From Monosporascus cannonballus (taxonomy: Eukaryota > Ascomycota > Sordariomycetes > Xylariales), in contig QJNS01000139.1 in assembly GCA_004154925.1 (NCBI GenBank), positions 143,530-207,529 of the forward strand: a stretch of 64,000 nt of DNA, given 5' to 3'. The notes below the pieces were generated by a model. The model ran no database searches. It was not told where the DNA came from and saw nothing but the letters and a program-made list of their open reading frames with translations. The first letter of the stretch is position 1. Each line of letters begins with the position of its first letter. Below are positions 11,902 to 26,584 of this stretch, one piece after another. The position numbers and the translations under genes were made by a program.

Positions 11902-13300
11902 TAGTAGAGGTTCAAAAGTCTCGGTAAACTTCTGCACTTTCTACAAAAACGCGTATTTTTTCCACTTTAACACCAATACTTTTCATATTTTAGTTATAAG
12001 TAAACAACTTAATTTTGGTCCAATTCTTTTGCGAAAAAAATGGTTACTTTATACGAGAACAAAATGGAAATTCGAAAAAGATTTAGGTGACGGCTTTACC
12101 GAAATTGCGAGAATATACGGAATGTCCCTTATTACCGTTTGAGGCATTTATAATCGTTATATGCGTTAAAATTTAGCCTAATTTTCGTTATGTTCGAGTT
12201 GTTTATATAAATTTCGGCCGGTTTATAAAAAGTATTTATAACGATTAATTAATTTTAATTCCTTTATATTTATTGTTAAATTTGTTAAATTGTATTATCC
12301 ATATATATATAGAGATATTTTGATACGGTAGGTTTGCCGAAAAGAGATAATATATTAATATGAATTTTAACGTTTATTTTTAATTCCGGAATATGCGTAA
12401 TAAAATTTGTTTTAGATTTTAAAATATCGTAATAAGCTTTTCGAATAATGGCAAAAAGCTTTATTTAACGACAAAACGAACATGTACCGTAATTACGATA
12501 AATGGGCGTAATAAGGTTTATATCGAAAAAGCATTTAATATTTTATTTTTTCTTATTTAAATTATTACGTTATTAATTAATCGTTTTTTTTTTCGAAATA
12601 TAAGAATCCCGTTTATTATCCGAATATATATAGTTTCGATATAAAAAACCGGCTGAATGTAAATGTTTTGGAGTGGTATCCGGTATGAAAAACGGAGTTT
12701 CCTAATAATCTTTAATAAGAACCCTGAGGCCGCCCGAGGCGGAATAACCGGCCGCGTTTATTGTAATTACTTTAACGAATATCTTTGTCAATACTTTAAT
12801 AACGATTTTATTTCTTTATAAAATATTACTTTTGTTTATACCGTCCGAATCGTAAAGGAATAACTTTAAAGACAGGCCGTCGAAATGTTAAAACGGCCGC
12901 CATATTCGCCCGATTTAAATTTAATCGAAAAGTATAAAAGCTGCTAAAGAAACGTATTTGAAAAAAAGAAACCGAAGTTTAAGTTATTTGGTAATATTTA
13001 GAAAACCTTAGATTTATTTATTGTTATTATAATTATTATATAGAAGGATTTTGCAAAAGCCATGTTAAATAAGTTAATAAATAATATGCTAAAACGGATT
13101 AAAATTATAATTGCAGCTTAAAACTGGTATATAAAGTATTAAAGTTACTTACTTTATGCGTAATTTATTTATTTATAAGCAATTAAAATAATTAATATTT
13201 TTGTAAAGAATTAATAGAATAACGTATAATTGAAGTTGTGAAAATAGTGGTTGGAGATATGGAGTATAGAGATTAAAACGAGACTTTTGCAACCCGACTG
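11902..13300 (+). mobile_element. Decayed Tc1/mariner transposon
   Basis: The terminal inverted repeats are TAGTAGAGGTTCAAAAGTC on the left and, reading inward from the right end, CAGTCGGGTTGCAAAAGTC. Both ends are flanked by TA (11900-11901 and 13301-13302), the invariant Tc1/mariner target duplication. The 1399-bp length fits a single-transposase element. It sits inside gypsy-4, so it inserted after that element did. It carries the decayed transposase described separately. Confidence 0.8.
12034..13100 (+). pseudogene. Tc1/mariner transposase remnant
   Basis: Frames read an N-terminal helix-turn-helix segment (DGFTEIARIYGMS near 12110), a DETN-like stretch seen as NDKTNMYRNYDKWA near 12470 (first DDE aspartate, D to N), VMFWSGIRY-like sequence near 12660, and PPYSPDLNLIEK near 12900. 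The last is the classic box around the second catalytic aspartate. Motifs fall in different frames, so there are indels as well as RIP stops. It would have catalysed cut-and-paste transposition; it is dead. Confidence 0.8.
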
Positions 13301-16300
13301 TATTTTTTAGCAAAAAAAAGTATCATTTTTAAAGTTATTTCGATTTTAAAAGTGAATTGCAAAATACGTATTATGGAAGAAGATAGTATATATACTAAAT
13401 ATAAATACGTAAATACTTTTCTATAAAATATAAAAATAAATAAATATAGGAAATAACGATATAAACCGTTCGAATTATAAAATTATCTTTTTTATTATAT
13501 TAGATTTAATAATTGTTAAAATTTGTTTTTTTATATTTACGATGAAAAGTACTATTTCAGTAAAGAAAGGTATAATAAAAGATTTACGTAATATTTGTTT
13601 CGTAAAAGAATATTATATAATTTCGAATGGATTTAGTTTTTATTTAATTTATCGAAAAAACTAAAGTAACCAAAACAAATTACGAATTCAATTATGATTT
13701 TTATTAGTATTTAGATTATGATATTATATAATAATTATAAACTTTATTACGAATATATTAAAGTTAATATTAAAAGATATTCTCTAAGTATTTTAACAAT
13801 AAGACCTTTCATATAATTGATATATAATTATATATCTAATTAATAATAAAAACTTAAAATATACGTCCGCTTTATAACACGAAACTTTTAGCGGTTTAAA
13901 AATTAAGTTATTTTTTATAATGTATTATATATAATTTAAGGGTTTATTAAAAAGAATTACGTCGTAAAGGTTGTTAAACGTTTTTATATCATTACTAATT
14001 TATGTATTTTATAAATTAACACCATGTCTACTTTATAATATTAGTTGAGTAAATTTTTGGCCCTCGTATTAAAGATATTATCGAATGAATTAATATTTAG
14101 TATATAATTAAAGTTAGCCCTAAATATATTAAATCAAAAAAAGGAAATAATTATAAATAATGCAGTAAATATTGTGCAAAATATTGCATCCTAAAAACAG
14201 CTTATTTAGCCATTATTAATAATATATTTGTAAAGAGAAATTCGATAATTAATATATACCGATGTAAATATAAAAAAGGATTGAAATTTTAAATTATAAA
14301 TTATAATAAAAATAGTATTTATTATGTTAATTTAAAAGGAAATAACTGCTGATAGAAGGTCAAATATTTAAAACCGTTAAAAAAGAAAGTACTAAATTTA
14401 TAATTTGATTTCTTTTTATAATTAAACAGTCTATTTTATCGTTTTCAAAATTTAAATTTATAAATAAAAATAATAAAAAACCCCGTTCAATAAAAACCAT
14501 TTAAATTTGGCTTTATAGCCGTAAATAATAAATAAAAATGAGAAATCGACGACATCTTTAATCGCAAAATTCGATAATACTAAAATATTTATTTGTTAAA
14601 TATCTTAATAAATAAATAAGTTGGATAGTTGAAAACGACGACGAATATTTTTAAAATTCGTTATAATTAACTCGCCGAATATTAAAAACAGCTTGAATTT
14701 ATTTTAATAATATTGAAATATCAGATAATAAATACGTAATTGCATTTTTTTATAAAAAAGGAAAATAAAATAAGAAATAATGAAAATCCGCTTAATAGAC
14801 TTTTAAGTAATGTTATATATATACATAATTTTATTATTTTATTTTTCTTTATTTTAGAATTTTTAAACAAAATTACGTTATAACTTATAAATAATAATTA
14901 ACGGTTAAAGTTTTTCTTGAGATATTTTACGTTATTCGAAAGGTCTGATCGTGGATATGAAAAAAGATATATATATTTAAAAACACTTTTTAATTAAGAA
15001 TTTTTTTCTTTTTTTAACTTTTTAATTATCATCTACTTAAATAAGTAATCGCCTGTTTTTATAACCGGTTTTAATATTAAATTTAACAAAAATGCGTTTG
15101 CCGTATTTTAAAATATTAGATATAATACATTCCTTATAATATCTGGCTGAAAAAGTTTTAAAAATAGTTTTTTAATATTTTTTTGCCTGATTTTTCCAAA
15201 AAAAACATAAATGAATGATATATAATAAAGTCTTTGCGCATATATAAAATAAATATGAGGCAAGGAATACAAAAACAGATATTTATAGCTAAAAGAATAA
15301 AAGACCTATCAACTTTAATAATTCTATAATATTTATTAAGAAAATTATTCTAGTCGAAAAGCTGACAAAACAGTTGTTTATATAAATAGTAATAACGTAA
15401 TATTCTTTAACTTAAAATATATAAACCAAAATAATAAAAAGGAAACTTGATAATTGTATAAAGAAATATAGATAATTACTCTTTTACCAAAACGGCCCAC
15501 AGAATATTACTTACAGACGGAAATTGAGTTAACTTCGAGCAGATTTTAATATATTTTATGGAAATTTTATTATTTATAACGATTAATACATTGAATTCTC
15601 AACCGTCCGCTTTTAATAACGTTAACGAATAAAATTATAAAAATATTAACGTTTCTAAAAACTTTACATTTAATCATTCTGTTAACGAAAAAATAACAAC
15701 CGTCGAAGTTGCGCGTATCGATAAAATTAAATTTGGCGATAAAACTATAAATTAAATATCCGAAACTTTAATTAATAATAACGAAAAACCCGTTAAGGTA
15801 TTTTGCGTTCATGAAATTATCGTTATCCATCGATTTTAAGACTGTTTTTAAAGAATTCAATTAATAAAAAGAGAACATCAGGTAAAGCTCTCCAATTTCA
15901 CAAAATTATCCATACCGGTAAAAATTCGAATTTGCTCGCCGAAAAATTATTTAATAAGTATATAATATTTATTCAAATTTTTTATACCAGTAAAGATATT
16001 TCTGTTAAAAGATTAATCCCAGTTACCAAAAGATTAAGCATTTTTAAAATCACGAAAAAACGTTTTTCGTTTAACAATACTAATTATTTATTTAAAAAAC
16101 AAAATTATATTAAGGTTATTTTCTTTTAATACTAACGGCAAAAGAAGATTTATAACGAAAAGAAAATAAAACCCCGGTTCGGCTATTTATTATATTTAAA
16201 TTGGCAATAGATAAGGCGAAAAGGACTTTTTTTTAGAGAAACTAATAAGAAAATTCATTAATGTCGTCATAAATACATGTTTAATATTTTTTATAGAATA

Positions 16301-16749
16301 TCCTTACTTAAAATCTGTTCGAAATATCGTAAAACGCACATATAGAGTTTATAAAATTAGCAAAGCGTACGATAATATTATATCCGCTAAAATAATTATT
16401 TGAATTACTAGTGAGTTAAATTCAAAAGGCTATATCAATAATAGTATTAATGCGTATTTTATCAAAATGGGTTTTTATAATTTATATTAATTCTTTTCAT
16501 AATTAAACGTAATGTTACGATTAATAACCGTAATAATATTTATAATAATATATTAGTATTTTAAAATAGTCTGTATCAAAGTAACGAATATGTTATTAAA
16601 AAGACACTATTAACATCATGAAATTTACTTTTATCAAAATAAACTTAATCTTTTAAATTATTAAGAAAAAAATTAATAATAGGATTATAGCAATTATCGA
16701 AATCATTAACGCTAAAATTACGAAAATTTCGAAATAGGCCAAATGTATT

Positions 16750-17348
16750 CATTTTTATTTAATGTAGTATTTTATAAAATATTTTACGCCAATTTGAAAT
16801 TATCAAGTATATTATTAAAAATAGTAAATAATAAATACTAACTGTTATATAATAACTGTTAAACACGTTAAATGATTTCGTTATAATTAGTATTTATTTA
16901 TAAAAGACGATGAATATTTATTTAGAACAATTAAGGAACGCATGTTAAATATTATGTAAATATTTATAATAAAATTCATTTTATATTAATAATTAAGGAC
17001 TTTCAAATTTATGTTTAAATTTACGAAGAAACATTAAATATCAAATTTTTATTTAATAGTTAAAATTAACCGGTTTAATTATAATATCGTACGTTATACG
17101 GTTGTTTTTTTAAAAAAAAATACTTATTACAGATTCTACGGTTACGGCTATTATAATCGAATTTCTAATTATAGGCTATTAAAAATAGTGCCAGATTTTT
17201 AAATAAAAAATAAGAGAGGAATTATATTTATATAATTATACGTGCATTATAATTAGTTACTTATAACAAGTGAAAATCTATTATTTTATTTACTTTACCT
17301 TGTATAACTATTTCGTTACCTTTTATAAATCCTACACAATTCTTAATA
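16750..17348 (+). repeat. Right LTR-like end repeat of gypsy-4
   Basis: This is the partner of the repeat at 5040-5650. The part from 17095 is the best aligned, ending at TTCTTAATA like its partner at 5650. Confidence 0.55.
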
Positions 17349-17350
17349 AT

Positions 17351-18417
17351 AATTGAAAAATACTATTATAAGTTTATTACGATGACGTCGATTATAAATC
17401 CTAAATTTAAAGAACTTAATAAGTATTTATTATTAAATATACGAAGATTTGAATTAGAAAAGGTATAGGGATATATATATTGAGTGATTATATTGTTAAA
17501 AAACAATAACGCATTAATCAAATCACAAGAAAAAATCCAAACCATTTTGAATTAAAACCTTCAATTATGAAACCATAATACTTAAAAAAATTCAAAGCTT
17601 TATTGTAAACACTATACGTTATTTGATTTAAAAAACCAAATATAATAAAGTAACGCTTTTATTATAGTTGTGTTTTTTAAACGCGGATTTTTTTACTATA
17701 TTCACGCGTTAATTTACCCTTCTCTTTTCTTATACAACATTTTAAAACTGAGCTTTAAATTCTATTTTTTATTTATTTATTAAAATTTTCATTTTCGAAT
17801 CATACGTTAATTTCTACTTAGTTTTCTATAGCGCATACGTTTAAAGAGTTAAATTTGAAAATATCTTTCCGCTTAACGTTTAAGATTTAATAGGCTAATA
17901 AACAATAAATATTTTGGCGGATTTACAATATATGTACAAAATAAAACGTTAATAACATTCGTTCAAAACTAGTACAATTCTAAAAACAGTTTGAACTTAT
18001 TTAAGTATTTTATAAAGTTGAACAACTTAGGTATTATTTTATTTTTAAATTCGCTTTTATGTGCAACATATTTTTAGTAATACTGGTCGTTTTCAAAGTT
18101 TAAAAATTTTTAAAAATTGAATTTTTACATCATTATTTTAAAATTCAAAATTTTAAAAATAAGTTTTTAAGAGAATTATAAAATTTAGATAACTTTTTCT
18201 CAGGTTTTATTAATATTTTGGTCAAATTTATTACGAATATAAAAATTAAATTGATTAAATTAAAAACCCATAAAAGACTTGACCAAACCAAGGTACCATG
18301 TATGCTATTTATAGAAACTAGTGTTTCATCATTATATTCCAAAATACTGAATATAATATCAATTATGAAAATTATATCCTAAAATGATATTCTATATAGT
18401 TAGCTAAATATATAATG
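17351..18417. other. RIP-decayed AT-rich stretch, nothing recognised
   Basis: No motif or long frame beyond chance was found. A 65-codon minus frame at 18145-18342 has no recognisable domain. Confidence 0.6.
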
Positions 18418-18648
18418 AAGTGGGGCGGAGTGTTACACCCATGATCAGGCTCGGCTGATCAGAAAGCCCGGGTCTCGCATGTATAGTAAGAAGTTTTTCT
18501 CCTCCATCGGTTCAACCTCAAGGCATTACCAGAAATTATTACTACTTAGCATATTTTCTATTACTTCAGTTATCGAAGTTCAACACCAGCAATACAATCG
18601 GATTAAGTTCTTCATCTTGACAATCTCATTCCGTACTGTGACATAACA
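18418..18648 (+). mobile_element. Polypurine tract and LTR of a truncated gypsy-type element
   Basis: AAGTGGGGCGGAG (18418-18430) is a polypurine tract directly followed by TGTTACACCC. The LTR-like segment runs to CATAACA at 18648 (218 bp), giving TGTTA...TAACA ends. The composition is much closer to normal than its neighbours, so it is less RIP-mutated than the rest. No partner LTR is visible, and the flanks show no duplication, so this looks like the 3' end of a fragment. Moderate GC continues to about 18720. Confidence 0.55.
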
Positions 18649-18729
18649 TGGTCATCCACACTGATCAAGACCAATTCTCCTCTTCCCCCTAACTTTAATT
18701 CAATAAATTAAGGTTGAAACTCTGATATA

Positions 18730-21700
18730 CCTTGCTTGTAAAAACTGATATAACATAAACGAAATCGAAAAAATAAAATAAAAGTAAAACCTTTTATAAA
18801 AAACAAGGTTTAAAATTAAATAAATAACTATAATTAATTACATTAAAATTTACAAACACTTGTTACAGTTTTTACTAATTTCGACAATATTACCTTATAA
18901 TATTCATAGTTTTTTAGATCGAATAATAAAATATATATAAATTAATACTATTTTACATTAGTACTAACTAAATAAATACTAAAATCGGCTTAAATAACTT
19001 TATAAAACTGTAATAGTACTAGTAACGCCGCTTTTTTAAGCCGCCGTGTCGCTATATATATACAAAAATTAAACATTTTTTAAATAGATTTCTTTTTTCT
19101 TCCTTATACAATAATAAAATGTTTGTAAAAAAGTTGAAAAAACGCATAAGGCTATAACAATATGTTGTATTTTTAAAAAAGTTTTTAAAATAATTGATAT
19201 AACTACGCTATAATTGTTATAATATTACGCTTTACGGCGGTTGTTATTTTGTTATTATTTTATTATAATATTTTTTAAAATTTCCAACCTTAAAAGGAAT
19301 TATATAAGCATTAATGTACTCGCTCTTGAATATTTATATACTAATAACCTAATATCCGGTTTATTTACGAATTTCAAATGACATTTCTACGAAATCTTTA
19401 ATTTAATTGCCGTTTAATTTGATTTATCTACGATTTTATAATTTTGACAAGGTTTTATAAGTAGTATAAACAGTGTTTTTAAAAAACATTTAGAAATACC
19501 TAAAATACGAAAGAATGTAAATTCAAAAGCTTTTTACTTACTCAAAAAAATCGATAACTATATTTAAACAATTATAATATCAAATACATTAATTGTATAG
19601 CCGTTCGACCTTAATTAGTTAAGTTATAATCGAATTAAATTAATTTCGTATATGTTTTCTTATTAACAACTAAAAAATATAGTAAACGAAATAATTCGTT
19701 TTCAAAAAGCGTTATTTACGAAAATATTTAATTATTATACAACGGCTATTATAATAAGCGTAATAAATATTATATTAAAATTACGACTAACTATTATCAA
19801 GGTTTTATCAAATTTGCTATATATTGTTTTCGAAATAACTCCAAATGACTATTTTAGAAATTTAAAATTGTTTATATAATAATAAAACTAAATATTCGAA
19901 ACTCAGTAAGGAAATCCATTAATTACTTTTTTCGTTTTTAAGAATATTCTGAGAATAAAATATGCATTTTTAAATTTCGATTAATATTATATACATTATT
20001 TACTGCGTTTAGAAAAGATTGTATTTTTTATACGTATTTAGATTTAGAATTTTACAGAACAATTTATACACTTTTAATAATAACTATACAGGTAACGAAA
20101 TAGAAATAATATTCCTTTATTTTTAATTTAAATATCTATTATACGTAACATAATAATTCAAATTTACAACTTCATATAAGTTTTATATTAAAACCAAAAA
20201 ATATTTATTAATTTAGTAAATAACTTTATAAATTTATCTAATTTCAATTAATAACTTTTATTCTTATTTATTATGACGTTATTGAGTAAGTTAATAAACC
20301 GCTGAAAAATATTTTATTTTATTAATACAACATTTTAATTCTTAAAATAGTTCTATATCAAGATATTTATTTAAAACGCTTTAATAATTTATTAAATGGA
20401 GCATTTTATTTACGTATGATTAAAACATAAGCTATTAATATACTAATATTTTAATACTTGCTAAACTTATATCCTTTTTTTAAAAAATTGAGTTTATATG
20501 ATATAACATAATAATAATTTAAAAATGCTATATTTTTCATTTTTATTTTTTAACAAGGCAAAATAATACTGAAATAAGATAAGTTTTAATAAACACTGCG
20601 GATTAGAGTTTTCTGCTATATATTTGTATTTATTTTTATTATATATCAGTTGATAGTATATAATTTAAAATTCTTTAACTTCTTTAAAACATATTTATAT
20701 TTTAAAATACTTATTGAATTAGTGTTAAATGATGATTCAACATAAGTTTTACGTCTTAATAGCTTAATGCTCGTATTCTTAAATATGCTTTGTTTTTGCT
20801 TGTTATTTGGCCTAGGGAACTAAGAGTTTGCAAAAGGCAGCGGGTTCGAATCTATCTTAGAAAAACGTGTTCTAGGCTATTAACCCAGTATACGAAGCAG
20901 TTGCAAGCTTGGCCTTTCATATTCATATCGGCGATCATTAAAACAATTAAAGGCGTTTCAACTAATTATATTTATCACATATGTACTTAATTCTTTACCG
21001 TATTATTAGGATTCTAAGACGATATTTCATTTTACCTGCTTATATATGCGGTTTTTTCCAAGTTGTTTCTAGTCGTATTGTTTAATTAAACGTAAATATA
21101 TATAATATATTACGTTAAAACATATAAATAAATATTAGTATTATATATAATATTTTGTATTATAAACTTTATGTATTTTAATCTAATTATTCAATTTATT
21201 TATAACTTGATAATATTATAACGTTATTAACGTAATACCTTTAAAATAATAAATAAAATTATAACCAGTTTAATTATAACCGTTTATATAGTATAATAAG
21301 ATATATACTTTAATAAGAACTATTTTATTTTCATATTATTTTAATTTTTAGAAAGGTATATCGATTAATTATATATTAAAAACGATATTTATAAAAAAAT
21401 ATAACGATTTGAATTTTTCAGTTTTTTTTAATAATCATTACTTTGATTGCGTTCTTTTATAAATATTTGTTAAAAGTCTTTACAAGTACGAAAAAATATC
21501 ACGGGCAGATATTAATAAAGAAAACATTAATATAAATATAATTAAAAAAATTTCGATTTCTACAAAAACGTCATTAAAATCGATAAAATAAAGTCAGTTT
21601 TCGCAAATCCGAATTTAATACTTTCGAATATTATGATAATTTTAAATACATTTAAAGAATTATCAAAAAATTAAGATTTTACGAAATAAATCTAATAACT

Positions 21701-24700
21701 TTATAGTATAGTTTCATTTTAAAAGAGTTAATGGATTTTAATCACAAAATAAAATATGTCAAAAACTGAAAGCCGATATAAGAAATATTCCAATATATCA
21801 AACGTATTAATATAGTAATTCGTACAATATTTTTCGAATATTATTGAATAATAAATTTCGTAATAGTTAAAAATAAAACAAACTGTCGATTTTGTCGTAT
21901 ATATTAGGGTATATTTATCGCAATAATAAATTGAGCTTAAACGGTATTGGTCTAATATTTAATTAATATATTTTATACGGAGCTTTTAGTTATATAATAA
22001 TCGGGGGTTTTGATACGAAAAATAGTAAAAACTTTTTAAAATTAAAGTAATGATTAAATATTAATTTTGATTTAACGACTTAATAACATATATAATTTCT
22101 ATTTATTTTAGATGTTCCTATTGCGTTTATATAAGCCTTTTTGGAGCTATTTCGTATTTAGAGTTATTATATTTATTATTATAAAAAGTATTTTTAAAAA
22201 CATAGCTTTATCAAAATCGAACCCAATTTTTTATGATCTCGTGTTTTAGCAATTTTAATTTAAGTAATATTAAATTTCTTATACAATGTTTTTAATGTTT
22301 CGTATAATATCTTTTAATAATTAAATTTTTCTGTTGCTATTTAAAGAAATTCGACGTTTAATTAACTATAGTTCATATAGTAACCCATTATAAAAGTAAT
22401 AAACACGCTATACTTTTAGGGTATTAAAACCGAGTAAAACCTATATAAACTAAGACTAAAATTGGATTTATAATAAATTTTCCTTTAGCTAACGTTAATT
22501 ATACAATAGAAAATAGTATATGGTCGGGTAGGTTTAATATTATATGAAATATTAAAAATAAAAACAAAGATAGTATAAATAATGTTATCGTTTTTAAAAT
22601 TAACATTTTAGGTGGTCTTTCCTTTAAGCCATTAAATCTATATTAATTAGTTTTGAATATACTTTTAAATTATAAGTACAAATAACTAATTATTGAAATT
22701 AATATGAATTGGGCTAATAAAAACCTAAATGACATATTAATATAATTCGTTACAGGTAATTATTCACTGTAAAGACTTTGTTATATTAAGTTTTCAAACA
22801 CCTTTAAAATTAATAATAATTATAGGAATTTAGTCATATTATAAATATTTTGCTTCAAATACATTTTTAAAAAAAACGAAGGAAAAATTATAATTCCGAT
22901 GGTATTATGAAGCGAATTCGAAATATATTTTGTGGACCTTTAGGATACAATTAATAATAATATACGATACTGATATAAAATGATATTTTTATTTAAATAA
23001 TAAAGGACCTTTTAAAGTCAAAATTAAAACTCTGCTTTAGTTTATAATTGTATTAATCAAGAATATATATACAATATATATATTAATTAATAATATTTGA
23101 AACGAATTTTTTAACTTAATTATATACAATTCAAATTATATATTAAGACAATTTTTAAACTTATAAAGATCGATTATAAAATAATTCCAAAAAGCTTTTC
23201 TTTTTAAACGGTATTTTCATACAGTAATAACATATTATTTATAAATTAATTTGGTTATATAATGATGAATTATATATAGTTAAAATAATTATATCAGTTA
23301 TATTTATTTCGAAATATTATTATAGTAACATAATATCATTATATTTATTAATATTTTAAAATATTGAAGGTTTTTCGTATAAAGTTTTATTTAGCTTTTT
23401 GTTTTTATTCTCTGTTTGTATATAGATATTTTAATAACTAATATAAATTAATATTCTTTTAATATAAAATATATATAATTATGATTTTATCTTTAGAATA
23501 TTTACTAAATTTATAAAACAAGGTTATTTTATTATTATAATAAATATTTATAAAATTATATTTGATAATATTAGTAACGAATATCATGTCTAACATATTT
23601 GAAATTCAGCCACATTTTATTATAATATATAATTAGGTTTAACATTATTGAAAACAAATCTTAATTAATATTTTACGAATACGACTTAAATTATAACTAC
23701 TTATTTCTTTTAAGAAAATAACATATCGGATATATTAATATAATAAGGAAGTATAAACGAAATTATATTTCGGTAAATTAAAACAATAAAATAAATTAAT
23801 TTATAACTGAAATTAATATTAATATGCAAAAATACAAATTCAATTACGTTTTAGTATTTGTTATTATTTGTAAATTTTAATTTATTATAATTACGAAATT
23901 AATACAATTTTAGGATACTAATAAAATATCAATTTTATGTAAAGAAAATATTAAACTTTAAAATCATATAAATATAATAAGTGTAATTCTTTTTAATAGT
24001 TTAAATATTAATTTTAAAAAAAGAGGTTTAATATTAAGAAAACATAAATTTATATATTTTCGAAATTATTGGAACACTAAAAATCTATTTAAATTAAATA
24101 TGTTACAAATAAACTCAAATTAGTTTATGCCAATTTTAATAATATGTATATATCTTTCCGCAGCTTTTAAAATATATATTTTTCATCGAAATCGTATATT
24201 TATTAATATAATAAAAGTTATTACCATTTTTTATAATGGTTATTTAATGTTATAAATTGAAATTTGCGAAATGAAAATTTTTAAACGAGAAATACAATCT
24301 ACGTACGGAAAGCGTTCTGTTTTACATTTAAATCACGCGAAAAAATATTAACTAAAATTTCAAAAATGGTTTAAAATTTAACAATATTAAATACGACCTT
24401 TAGGATAAATTAAAGAACGTTACCTGTATAAATATATTTAAAAAGGGACTAAATATTTGAATATAAATCCTGCTGATACAATAAAGCTTTGTAGAAATAT
24501 TCGGAATACGTTAAAGCTATTCAATTAATTTTAACATTTATTAAAATATTAATATAGAAATATGACAACACGTATGTTAAAAAAAGAAAAATATTTTATT
24601 AAGCCCATATTACTAGAATACTGTAATGATTACTACGGTTTATTAGAGCTTAAAAAATATACAAGTGTTATTAAAATTTAAACATTACAAATATTCGAGC

Positions 24701-26421
24701 TACAAACGTAAACGGCTATATAAGGAGAGATTAAAATAATAATTACGTAATAACAATATATTTAATGGTAAAATATGATATGTTATTATAATAATAACGT
24801 AACAGTTTAAAATCGCTAAAAGATATAAAATCGTTTTAATATTGACAATGCTTTAAGAGGCTTTTAAACTTAAAAAGAATTAATTTTACTAATTTTCTTT
24901 AAAAACGCACTATGTAATGAATATTTACAGTAAATAATTGCATTAATAATAACCAAGCAATTTTTAACTACTTTTGAAATATATTTTACGAATGACTTTA
25001 TTATAAGATGAATATTACATGAATATAAATTTAATAAATCGATATATTTGTTATATTACTTCAGAGATTATATATAAATTTGTATCAAAAATTTATGAAC
25101 GGGTATTTAAGTAAAAGAATCAATTTTACTATTTTAAAAATAATAGTAAAAATACAAAGCAAACCAAGAAAAAACTCAAATTCTTTTTTATATATATCAT
25201 GTTTAAAATAGTGTAATACTTATTACTTATTATTTCGAAAACGGTATGTAAAGAAAATACTATAATACAAAGCTTTTACTAAATATTATCAAAATGTATT
25301 TAAATATAATTCTTTTATTATTCTTTTTTCAAATATCTACTTTATTGAATTATTATAATAATAGAACATTATACACGTAATAATAAAGTTTCGAAATATA
25401 AAACTTATAAATTTAAAAACGTTTTAACATTTAATATAAAACAAATAATACACGAGTAGTAAAATTATAATTAAATGTAATTTTTCGAACAATAAATTTT
25501 ACAATACTGTGTGACGTTAAAAGATATAATATAAATAAAGACTACGTCTCGTACAATTTATATCGTGTTATAATTTTAAATTTTCTTTGGCTAAATCTAA
25601 AAGATATAGCGTAAACTCAAATATATCTTCTATTGAAATAAAATAAAGTTGAAAATATATTATTGCAATACATTTATAAATATTTGCCCAAGATAAAATA
25701 ACGATGTAAAATAAAGAAAAAACAATCTCATAATACTATTAAATAAGAATACGACCATTTTCAAACGTCAAATATATTAGCAATGTATATTGCAAACACA
25801 ATAAAAATAAGAGTTTGTAAATTTTAATTTCAATAATATATCGTAAATTAAGATATTATCATTTCTTTATCGGAATTAATTATACATTCCTTTAAATAGC
25901 GTTTCGATATATTATTATTATTTGGACTTTTTATTGGCCATATTTAATATAAATGTTATGACCGTATTAACGTTTTACGCTATGTAATATATTACTAATT
26001 AATTAAGACTTCAACCTAAAAATAAATTCGCATTTTTGTATTTTTAAATAGTCATAAAAAGATACTTTTAAAAACAAAAAGTATTATAGCATTAATAAGG
26101 TAAATTTATTTAAATCGTTATTTTATTAAAGTTAGAAGATTATACAACCGTATGTATTTTGATAGCTCTAAAGATATATATAGCTATGAGCATTAAAATA
26201 ATTATTATAATTATAATTAATTCATCCATTTTTTGCGTTAATGATATAATGGTATAATATAGGTCTAATATTATAATCGCAAAATAATAAGTGATATTAC
26301 TAATACTAAGTTAGTTTTCTTGATTAATTATTACTTATATGGTTTTTTTAAACATATATAAATAACGCGAAATAAGCTTTAGGAATAAGACAGTAATTGT
26401 AGATTCTGCCGATAAGGTTTA
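18730..26421. other. Long RIP-decayed AT-rich stretch
   Basis: Apart from the repeat at 19022-19185 and a short GC-richer patch at 20796-20960, I found no readable coding motif. The patch contains GCGGGTTCGAATC, a good tRNA B-box match, but it does not fold as a full tRNA and the region around it is decayed. The rest is probably several transposons mutated beyond visual recognition. Confidence 0.55.
19022..19185 (+). repeat. Dispersed promoter-like repeat, copy 1
   Basis: It aligns with 61325-61495 in the same orientation: a segment around TTTTAAGCCGCCGT, then a TATATATA run, then a pyrimidine-rich block and ACAATATGTTGTATTTTTA. The TATA run followed by a CT-rich block suggests a core promoter, for example inside an LTR. 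The other copy has a long palindrome that this one lacks. Confidence 0.5.
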
Positions 26422-26584
26422 TGTCAGGTATAAGGGATATCAGTTGTCTGTGTATTGATAACTAGTTGCAGGTGCTCTAGAACGCGCATTGCACTTTAAG
26501 GTGATCTAGTCCCGGAATATATATGTTCCGATCAAAAGGAATCTTCCGTAAATGGAGTGTTAGAGCACCCCCTGCTAATTAATA
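26422..26584 (-). repeat. 3' LTR of the copia element
   Basis: It aligns base for base in length (163 bp) with 31728-31890, mostly with transitions. A central block, GGTGATCTAGTCCCGGAA, is unchanged in both and is followed by a short hairpin around GGAACATATATGTTCC in the partner. Confidence 0.88.

Larger units (their letters stand above)
5040..17350 (+). mobile_element. Decayed Ty3/gypsy element (gypsy-4) with later insertions
   Basis: Two direct repeats of about 600 bp (near 5040-5650 and 16750-17348) enclose a plus-strand reverse transcriptase remnant at about 10990-11225. The interior was later invaded by a solo LTR complex (7717-9292) and a Tc1/mariner element (11902-13300). Subtracting these leaves roughly 9 kb, a reasonable size for a gypsy element. 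A 65-codon open frame (7141-7338) lies where gag or the start of pol would be, but I recognise no domain in it; another at 15932-16129 is equally anonymous. The exact ends and target duplication are not established. I saw no clear polypurine tract before the right repeat. Confidence 0.55.
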
